Shown here: piece after piece, positions 14,312 through 21,825 of the stretch
How positions within the stretch are numbered: the stretch's first letter is position 1
Layout: every line of letters starts with the position of its first letter
Assembly (NCBI GenBank): GCA_052140165.1
Contig: JBKQUM010000150.1
Span: 1 to 21,825 of the forward strand
Direction: 5' to 3'
DNA length: 21,825 nt
From: Bog-473 sp052140165
Lineage (GTDB): Bacteria > Actinomycetota > Acidimicrobiia > Acidimicrobiales > RAAP-2
Translations under genes and position numbers: made by a program
The notes under the pieces: model-generated
What the model was told of the DNA's origin: nothing
The model's database searches: none
What the model saw: only the letters and a program-made list of their open reading frames with translations

Positions 14312-14722
14312 AGCCCTAGCGATGGCTATCGACCCGTCTGTCCGTCGATTTGCCCTCGAAGAATGTCGGCGTGTCCGGCGTGTCGTACAGCTCGGCTCTC
14401 CAAGCCACGACGACAGTCTCTCAGTTTACCGACACAGAATGACGGCGCATCTGGTTCTGGCGCTGCTGGACGGACCGCGCCCGAGTCGGCGATCCCGAAC
14501 GCCCGGCTCGGTCGCCCTGGACTGTGACGAGGCGAGCAGAACTCTCACGGCCCAGCCGGGACACGATCTGGCCGCTCGTTCTGGCCTCCCCTGCCCCGGT
14601 GAGCTCGAAGCCGGCGGGCGCCGCACCGCCGTTCGGGGCGCATCTCCTGATCACGCTGCGAGTTCGCCACCCCTGTATCACGCCGACCCCGAGCATCTCT
14701 GAGTATTCGGCGGGGAGGGAGC
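14312..14722. other. 411-nt gap, one doubtful frame
   Basis: A + strand frame from ATG 14322 to 14702 (126 codons, MAIDPSVRRFALEECRRVRR...) is open. It has no ribosome site and no motif, and it becomes Ser/Pro/Arg-rich, so I do not call it. A minus frame at 14421-14696 is equally unconvincing. No RNA gene was recognised. Confidence 0.3.
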
Positions 14723-15478
14723 ATGCCCCAACGCTTGGGAGGTTCAGGAAGGGTAATGGGTCTCCTGAGGTCGAGCGCGGTCTTCCAAAGGCTCAAGCAG
14801 GATCAAGATCCGATCGCCTGGCACCTCTATTGGCGGGCCCGCGGAGTCGAGAACTACATGAGGCGTGGACACGTCGTCCGGTCCAAGGCGATCGCCCAGT
14901 ATCTCGCCGACGAAGACAGCCCCCGCCTCAATCTCGGCTGCGGGTTTAACCCAATTTCGGGATGGCTCAACTGCGACCTGATATCGGGCGACGTGTACGT
15001 CGATCTCAACCGGCCCCTTCCCTTCGCCCCCGGCTCTTTCGAGTACGTGTTCTCCGAGCACCTAATAGAGCACTTCCGCGAGAAGGAGAGCCTGCGCCTT
15101 CTGTTTGAGATGAGAAGAGTTCTGCGGACAGGAGGAGTAGTCCGAATGGCGACCCCCGATCTATCCGATCTTGTGGAGATCTACCTCGACCAGAGTCCCA
15201 CGACCAGCCTTGAAGAGTACGCGAGGTACATGGACACGCTGCGTCCAGGCCCTCACGAACGGCCCGCGCAGGTCCTCAACGGCACGCTGCGGAGTTGGGG
15301 TCATGCGTACGTCTACGACGAGGCCGATCTGACGACCAAGTTGCAGGAGGCAGGGTTCGGCGCGATCGTGCGGGTTCAGCCGGGCGTCAGCGAGCACCCG
15401 CAGCTTAAGGACATCGAGCAACGAACGTCGTACGAGAACACGGCAGGAGTGATGATCCTCGAGGCTACTGCGGTCTGA
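14723..15478 (+). CDS. Class I SAM-dependent methyltransferase (type 11-like)
   Basis: The 251-residue protein has motif I LNLGCGFNPISGWLNCDL (about 69-86), then DVYVDLNRPLPFAPGSFEYV and FSEHLIEHF (110-118). MRRVLRTGGVVRMATPDLSD (130-149) and a C-terminal lid with LQEAGF follow. 'L-G-C-G...G-W-x-N-x-D' with 'S-E-H-x-I-E-H' is typical of the methyltransferases found in polysaccharide and cell-surface glycan clusters, although none of the neighbours is such a gene. The acceptor is unknown. Two starts are possible: ATG 14723, preceded by GGGGAGGGA at good spacing, and ATG 14756, preceded by GGAAGGG. I chose the first for its stronger site. It appears monocistronic. Confidence 0.85.
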   Translation: MPQRLGGSGRVMGLLRSSAVFQRLKQDQDPIAWHLYWRARGVENYMRRGHVVRSKAIAQYLADEDSPRLNLGCGFNPISGWLNCDLISGDVYVDLNRPLPFAPGSFEYVFSEHLIEHFREKESLRLLFEMRRVLRTGGVVRMATPDLSDLVEIYLDQSPTTSLEEYARYMDTLRPGPHERPAQVLNGTLRSWGHAYVYDEADLTTKLQEAGFGAIVRVQPGVSEHPQLKDIEQRTSYENTAGVMILEATAV

Positions 15479-15891
15479 GCGGCGCAGGCGGCGGCTCGTC
15501 GCTCCTGCCCTGCTTCATTCCCTCGTGGGCACCCATCGCTGCGGAGACATTGCAGTCCTACCGCGTGGTCGCAAAACGCACCAACGCATTAGGCGAACTG
15601 AAGCGGGACTTCGAGGTTGAGCCAGGGGTTCTTGCTGTCACGAGCAGCAGCACGTTGCCTCTCTTGCTCGCGAAGCCGGGCTCACAGCCGCCAGGGAGAG
15701 ATTCGCCACGCCGCGAGGGGCCGATCGTATTCGACAACTTGTTTGAATCCATCTCGGGAGACAGATGGCAACGTGATTCACTCTCACCCGAGATGCGCTC
15801 GGGCCTGCCCCCATGGTGCGTACGGGGCACCCGTTGAATTGCGATGCATCACCCGCGACTCGCCCCTGCTCGGTTCGGGATGGCCGCTGGC
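15479..15891. other. 413-nt convergent gap
   Basis: The gap lies between the convergent methyltransferase and the membrane-anchored propeller. Frames of about 90 codons on both strands (15550-15837 + and 15558-15830 -) overlap and neither has a recognised motif. Repeat copy j is at 15806-15830. No T-run terminator was found. Confidence 0.35.
15806..15830 (+). repeat. Dispersed GC-rich palindromic repeat, copy j
   Basis: The copy reads TGCCCCCATGGTGC followed by GTACGGGGCAC. GGTGC and GCACC (the latter ending one base beyond the copy) form a 5-bp stem around GTACGGG. It shares CGTACGGGG with copies a, b and g. The CACCCGTT that follows also appears after copy g. Confidence 0.45.
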
Positions 15892-16968
15892 TCAGCCGCC
15901 CGACACCGAGAGCACCCGCCCCGGGTTGGCACCGGCCACCCATACTGCCCCGCCCACCGGGAGCAAAGCCCGCGGCGTGGTCCCGACGCCCAGCGCCTTC
16001 GATGCCGGTGCCGGGTATGGCGAACGAAGCGTCTGCGCCTGCCCGTCCCCGACGTACACGTGACCACCGGCCACGGCCAGGCTCAGCGGATCCCCACCGA
16101 CGCGGAGGGTCCGCAGGACCCGCAGCGAGTGCGGGTCCACCTGCGAGAGGGTGCCGCCCTGCGCGTTGGCCACCCACACCGAGCCCGCGCCCGTCGCGAC
16201 CCCGATCGGACCGTTGCCGACCGTGATGCCTTCCAACCTCGGCGCCCGGACCTGGGCCGACGCGGGCACGAAGAAGGTCAACATGTCAGAAGTACCGCTG
16301 ATCCACAGCGCACCGAAACCTGCGGCGACCCGCACCGCCCCGCCCGGCACCTCCACCGGGGTCCCGACCGCCCCCGACCGCACGTCGATGGATGTGATCT
16401 CGTTGGCGATCACCGACGTGACCCAGACGTTGGCACCGAGCACCGCCAGGCTCGACGGGCCCGTCGGTACCGTGACGCTGCGCACGACGTGCAGCGTGCG
16501 CGGGTCCACCTCGACCACCTGGTTGTCGACCATGTCGGCCACCCACAGGCGGCCGGCGTCGAGCACCATCGCCGTCGGCCGGCCCGCCAGGTGGACCGAC
16601 CCCTGTACCCGCCCGGTGGCGGGGTCGAAGCGGAGAAGCAGGTCGCGCAGGTCGTCGGTGACGTAGGCGACCCCGCCGCCCTGGGCCACGGCGGAGGCGG
16701 CCGGGAGGCGCAGGAGCGTGCGCTTCACCAACACCGGGGCGCTGCCCTGCGGCGTCCCGCCCGAGGTCGAGAACAAGAGCGGCGCCGCCGCCGCTCCCGC
16801 CAGCACGACCGTGAGCCCGATCGCTGCGACCCAGGTGATCGCCCGTCGACGCCGCTCCCGCCGACTGTGCGGGCGCCGGCGCCCGCGCGTTGGCGCATGG
16901 GAGGAGCGACGCGCCCGGTCCGCCTTGCTCTGTGCCGCCCGCCGCTGCCGGCGGTCCCGCTGGGCCAC
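15892..16968 (-). CDS. Membrane-anchored YncE/NHL-like beta-propeller
   Basis: This 358-residue protein has an extremely basic cytoplasmic head (residues 1-42, mostly Arg/Lys) and one membrane helix (about 43-65, ITWVAAIGLTVVLAGAAAAP). About 290 external residues of repeated strands follow: DPATGRVQGSVHLAGRPTAM, GRLWVADMVDNQVVEVDPRT, VWVANAQGGTLSQVDPHSLR, VYVGDGQAQTLRS and AVWVAGANPGRVLSV. The repeating 'V-W-V-A/T...V-D-P-x-T/S' phrase is that of YncE/NHL/Vgb-type propellers. There are no catalytic residues to name. The GTG start lies only 3 nt after the cysNC stop, so it should be translated from the same mRNA. Its link with sulfate activation is unexplained; it could be a binding or scaffold protein for a surface sulfated product, but that is speculation. 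Confidence 0.8.
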   Translation of the reverse strand: MAQRDRRQRRAAQSKADRARRSSHAPTRGRRRPHSRRERRRRAITWVAAIGLTVVLAGAAAAPLLFSTSGGTPQGSAPVLVKRTLLRLPAASAVAQGGGVAYVTDDLRDLLLRFDPATGRVQGSVHLAGRPTAMVLDAGRLWVADMVDNQVVEVDPRTLHVVRSVTVPTGPSSLAVLGANVWVTSVIANEITSIDVRSGAVGTPVEVPGGAVRVAAGFGALWISGTSDMLTFFVPASAQVRAPRLEGITVGNGPIGVATGAGSVWVANAQGGTLSQVDPHSLRVLRTLRVGGDPLSLAVAGGHVYVGDGQAQTLRSPYPAPASKALGVGTTPRALLPVGGAVWVAGANPGRVLSVSGG

Positions 16969-16971
16969 GAG

Positions 16972-18831
16972 CTAGTGGAGGAGTCCTTCCAAGAGCTCGA
17001 GCACTCTCGAGACCTGCTCGGCGAGTGACCCCGAGCCCGGCCCGAGCCGCAGGTCGGGAGACAGGGGGACCTCGTAGGTGGAGTCGATGCCCGTGAACCC
17101 GGGCAACTGGCCCGAGCGCGCCCGGGCGTAGAGGCCCTTGGGGTCGCGGCGCTCGCACTCCTCCAGCGAGGTGTCGACGAAGACCTCCGCGTAGCTCAGC
17201 CCCGCCTCGGTGTGGAGCGTGCGGATGAGGCGACGGTCCTCCTCGAAGGGGCAGATCAGCGCGATGAGCGCCAGCACCCCCGACTCGGCGAACATGCGGG
17301 CCACCTCACCGGCCCGGCGCACGTTCTCGGTGCGGTCCCGGTCCGAGAAGCCGAGGTCGCCGTTGAGCCCGTGGCGCAGGTTGTCGCCGTCGAGCAGGAA
17401 GGCGGGCCGGCCGCTGTTGACGAACGCCTCTTCCACCGCGGCGGCCAGGGTCGACTTGCCGGCCCCCGACAGACCGGTGAACAGCACCGTACCGCCCGCC
17501 GCGCCCAAGGCGGCGAAGCGTTCGCCCCGGGAGAGCCGGCCGCCGTGGCGCACCACGTTCGGGCTGGCGTGCGTGGTGGCGATCACCCGGATGACACCGG
17601 CGCCGACCGTGCCGTTGGTCGAGGGATCGATGATGATGAAGCTGCCGGTCGTACGGTTCGTCGTGTAGTCGTCCACCAGGAGCGGCTCGGTGGAGCGGAA
17701 CGTGACACGGCCGATCTCGTTGAGGTCGAGGGTCTCGGCGTCCTCGTCGCGGTGCAGCCCGTTGATGTCGAGTCGGTACTGCAAGGAATGGGCGGAGACG
17801 CGCACCGTCCGCGTACCCTGCTTGACGAGGTAGGTGCGGCCGACGGCGAGCGGGGACCGCTCGTCCATCCAGCAGACCGTCGCCTCGATGTCAGAGGCCA
17901 GCGTCGGCCGGTTGTTGGGACGGCACAGCACGTCGCCCCGTGACACCGCGATGTCGTCCGTCAGCGTGATCACGACCGCCATGGGCGGGAACGCCTCCGC
18001 CACCTCGCCGTCGGCGGTCATGATGGACGCGATCCGCGACGTGGTCCCCGACGGCAGCACGAGCAGTTCGTCCCCCGGGCGGAGCACCCCGCTGGCCACG
18101 GTGCCGGCGTAGCCGCGGAAGTCCGGGTTCTCGGGCGTCTGGCTTCGGATGACGTACTGCACCGGGAAGCGGGGGTCGATGAAGTTCTCGTCGCTGCCGA
18201 TGTAGACCGACTCGAGGTGGTTGAGCAGGGGTGACCCGTCGTACCACCACATGTGCTCGGAGCGTTGGACGACGTTGTCACCCTTGAGCGCCGAAATGGG
18301 GATGAACGTGATGTCGTGCACGTTCAGCCGGGCGGCGAACTCCATGTAGTCGGACTTGATCCGCTCGTAGCGCTCCTGGTCCCAGTCGACCAGGTCCATC
18401 TTGTTCACGCACACCACCATGTGGGGGACGCCCAGCATGGAGGACAGGAAGGCATGCCGGCGTGTCTGCTCGATCACGCCCTTGCGGGCGTCGATCAGGA
18501 TCAGCGACACGTGCGCATTGGACGCCCCCGTGACCATGTTGCGCGTGTACTCGGTGTGGCCGGGTGTGTCGGCGATGATGAACTTGCGCTTCGGCGTGGC
18601 GAAGTACCGGTAGGCCACGTTGATCGTGATGCCCTGCTCACGCTCGGCGCGCAGCCCGTCGGTGAGGAGCGCCAGGTCGGTCTCGGTGTTGCCCCGTTGC
18701 TCGCTGGTGCGGCGGATCGCCTCGAGCTGGTCCTCGAAGATGCCCTTGGCGTCGTACAGGAGCCGGCCGATCAGCGTCGACTTGCCGTCGTCCACCGAGC
18801 CGGCGGTGGCCAGGCGCAGGAGCTCGGCCAC
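16972..18831 (-). CDS. cysNC: CysNC: sulfate adenylyltransferase large subunit fused to APS kinase
   Basis: This is a 619-residue fusion. The N-terminal part is a CysN GTPase with G1 GSVDDGKST (11-19), G2 Thr in GITINVAYRYF (about 67-77), G3 DTPGH (88-92) and G4 NKMD (143-146). EF-Tu-like beta domains follow to about 430. The C-terminal part is CysC with Walker A GLSGAGKST (453-461), DGDNLRHGLN (481-490) and DPKGLYARARSGQLPGF (563-579). With CysD it makes APS from ATP and sulfate, driven by GTP hydrolysis, and the CysC part phosphorylates APS to PAPS. Both active sites look intact. The GTG start overlaps the cysD stop by one base (TAGTG), so translation is coupled. This arrangement is common in Actinobacteria. 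The propeller gene follows after 3 nt. Confidence 0.96.
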   Translation of the reverse strand: MAELLRLATAGSVDDGKSTLIGRLLYDAKGIFEDQLEAIRRTSEQRGNTETDLALLTDGLRAEREQGITINVAYRYFATPKRKFIIADTPGHTEYTRNMVTGASNAHVSLILIDARKGVIEQTRRHAFLSSMLGVPHMVVCVNKMDLVDWDQERYERIKSDYMEFAARLNVHDITFIPISALKGDNVVQRSEHMWWYDGSPLLNHLESVYIGSDENFIDPRFPVQYVIRSQTPENPDFRGYAGTVASGVLRPGDELLVLPSGTTSRIASIMTADGEVAEAFPPMAVVITLTDDIAVSRGDVLCRPNNRPTLASDIEATVCWMDERSPLAVGRTYLVKQGTRTVRVSAHSLQYRLDINGLHRDEDAETLDLNEIGRVTFRSTEPLLVDDYTTNRTTGSFIIIDPSTNGTVGAGVIRVIATTHASPNVVRHGGRLSRGERFAALGAAGGTVLFTGLSGAGKSTLAAAVEEAFVNSGRPAFLLDGDNLRHGLNGDLGFSDRDRTENVRRAGEVARMFAESGVLALIALICPFEEDRRLIRTLHTEAGLSYAEVFVDTSLEECERRDPKGLYARARSGQLPGFTGIDSTYEVPLSPDLRLGPGSGSLAEQVSRVLELLEGLLH

Positions 18832-19826
18832 TAGAAGTACCCCTCGCGCTTGCGGTCCTCCATGCCGGCTTCCGAGATCCTGTCGTCGGCCCGAGTGGCG
18901 CCCCGCTCCGTCAGGCGGGTACCCGCCACCTCGGCGATGACCAGGTCGATCGTCCCGGCCATGGACTCGACGCAGCCGGTGCAGTCAGCGTCGCCCACCG
19001 TGCGGAAGCGAACCATCGTCTCGAACGCCGGCTCGCCGACGTCGGGGGCGAGGTGCTCGGTGACGGCCATGAGCATGCCGTCGCGCTGGAAGACCTCCCG
19101 CCGGTGCGCGAAGTAGATGGAGGGCACGTCGATGCCCTCGTCGCGGATGTAGTTCCACACGTCGAGCTCGGTCCAGTTGGAGAGCGGGAAGACCCGGATG
19201 TGCTCACCCTTGTTGTGCCGGGCGTTGTAGAGGTTCCACAGTTCCGGGCGCTGGCTCTTGGGGTCCCACTGCCCGAACTCGTCGCGGAAGCTGAAGATCC
19301 GTTCCTTGGCCCGGGCCTTCTCCTCGTCCCGGCGGGCGCCGCCGAAGACGGCGTCGTGGCGGCCCTCGGCGATGGCGCGCAGCAGCGTCGGCGTCTGCAG
19401 CCGGTTGCGGGTCGCGCCCGGCGAGGTGTCCTCCACCGTCCGACCGGCATCGATGTCGTCCTGCACCTTGGCCACCACGACCCGGACCCCCACGTCGGAG
19501 GCGTGCCGATCCCGGAATTTGAGCACCTCCGCGAAATTGCGCCCGGTGTCGATGTGCAGCACCGGGAAGGGCACCGGCGCCGGCCAGAAGGCCTTCTTCG
19601 CCACGTGCAGCATGACGATGGAGTCCTTGCCGCCCGAGAACATGAGCGTGGGACGCTCGAACTCGGCCGCCACCTCACGGAAGATGTGAATGGCCTGCGC
19701 CTCGAGGGCGCGCAGATGCGACAGGCGGTAATTGCCCGATCCGACGTGCGCCGACCCGTCCTGACCTCCCGGGTCGGCAACCATGCGCGGTGTCGCCAAC
19801 AGGCCCCTCCCTCTGCCTTCCCCCAT
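18831..19826 (-). CDS. cysD: CysD: sulfate adenylyltransferase small subunit
   Basis: This PP-loop ATP pyrophosphatase carries SGGKDS (64-69), HIDTGRNFAEVLKFRD (91-106), the signature FGGARRDEEKARAKERIFSF (161-180) with WDPKSQRPELWNLYN (187-201), FPLSNWTELDVW (213-224) and the conserved end EDRKREGYF. It forms the ATP sulfurylase heterodimer with CysN in the cytoplasm. The start is uncertain. ATG 19826 has no ribosome site, TTG 19799 has GGGAGG at good spacing, and ATG 19784 would remove the extra Gly/Arg head; the family core begins near residue 33. The longest form begins 15 nt after the rpoC stop with no hairpin between, so cotranscription with rpoC is likely. Confidence 0.95.
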   Translation of the reverse strand: MGEGRGRGLLATPRMVADPGGQDGSAHVGSGNYRLSHLRALEAQAIHIFREVAAEFERPTLMFSGGKDSIVMLHVAKKAFWPAPVPFPVLHIDTGRNFAEVLKFRDRHASDVGVRVVVAKVQDDIDAGRTVEDTSPGATRNRLQTPTLLRAIAEGRHDAVFGGARRDEEKARAKERIFSFRDEFGQWDPKSQRPELWNLYNARHNKGEHIRVFPLSNWTELDVWNYIRDEGIDVPSIYFAHRREVFQRDGMLMAVTEHLAPDVGEPAFETMVRFRTVGDADCTGCVESMAGTIDLVIAEVAGTRLTERGATRADDRISEAGMEDRKREGYF

Positions 19827-19841
19827 GTGAACGGGAGAAGT

Positions 19842-21825
<1,984 letters not shown>

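Overview
The window comes from a high-GC Gram-positive-type genome, most likely an actinobacterium and perhaps of the Acidimicrobiia. The grounds are GC-rich codon use, frequent GTG starts, an RNA polymerase beta' that lacks the proteobacterial trigger-loop insertion, and secreted proteins with Thr-rich linkers and Asp-box or propeller repeats. The class-level placement is inference.

Bases 1-8.6 kb look accessory: short, unrelated genes mostly on the + strand, mixed with relics. In order they are: the tail of an ISL3-type transposase; a decapitated ABM-like gene; a Stf0-type sulfotransferase; a small acidic protein (-); a zinc-ribbon membrane protein (-) divergent from a small soluble protein; an ABM-like protein (-); a RibD_C/dihydrofolate-reductase-like protein; an unknown 146-aa protein; a probable Tat-exported protein of unknown function; a small helical protein; a CxxC microprotein; a truncated DinB/DUF664 relic; a small membrane-anchored protein; and an ArsM-type arsenite methyltransferase. 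Many gaps between these genes hold a copy of an imperfectly palindromic GC-rich repeat with recurring words (GTGCCCCA, CCGGC, GTACGGGG, CCGGCGWACCGGG). The repeat occurs in both orientations, usually just after a stop codon.

Bases 8.6-15.5 kb are cell-surface genes, relics and some regulators. They comprise an Asp-box lipoprotein-like beta-propeller (-), a dead class III nucleotide-cyclase fragment (-), an 805-aa secreted pentapeptide/DUF11-like/Ig-like protein (-), a GNAT N-terminal scrap, a PIN-domain toxin-like protein without an intact antitoxin, and a SAM-dependent methyltransferase.

Bases 15.9-21.8 kb form one tight minus-strand run in chromosomal-core style: rpoC (3' part), then cysD, cysNC and a membrane-anchored YncE/NHL-like propeller. 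The gaps are 15 nt, a 1-nt overlap (TAGTG) and 3 nt. CysD plus CysNC make APS and PAPS from sulfate and ATP. The Stf0 enzyme at the other end of the window is a PAPS consumer, so the two may be linked metabolically.

I did not find a convincing new multi-gene system. The most interesting signals are the dispersed repeat family with its gene-repeat-gene arrangement, the attachment of sulfate activation directly behind rpoC, and the propeller coupled to cysNC. No tRNA, rRNA or CRISPR array was seen.
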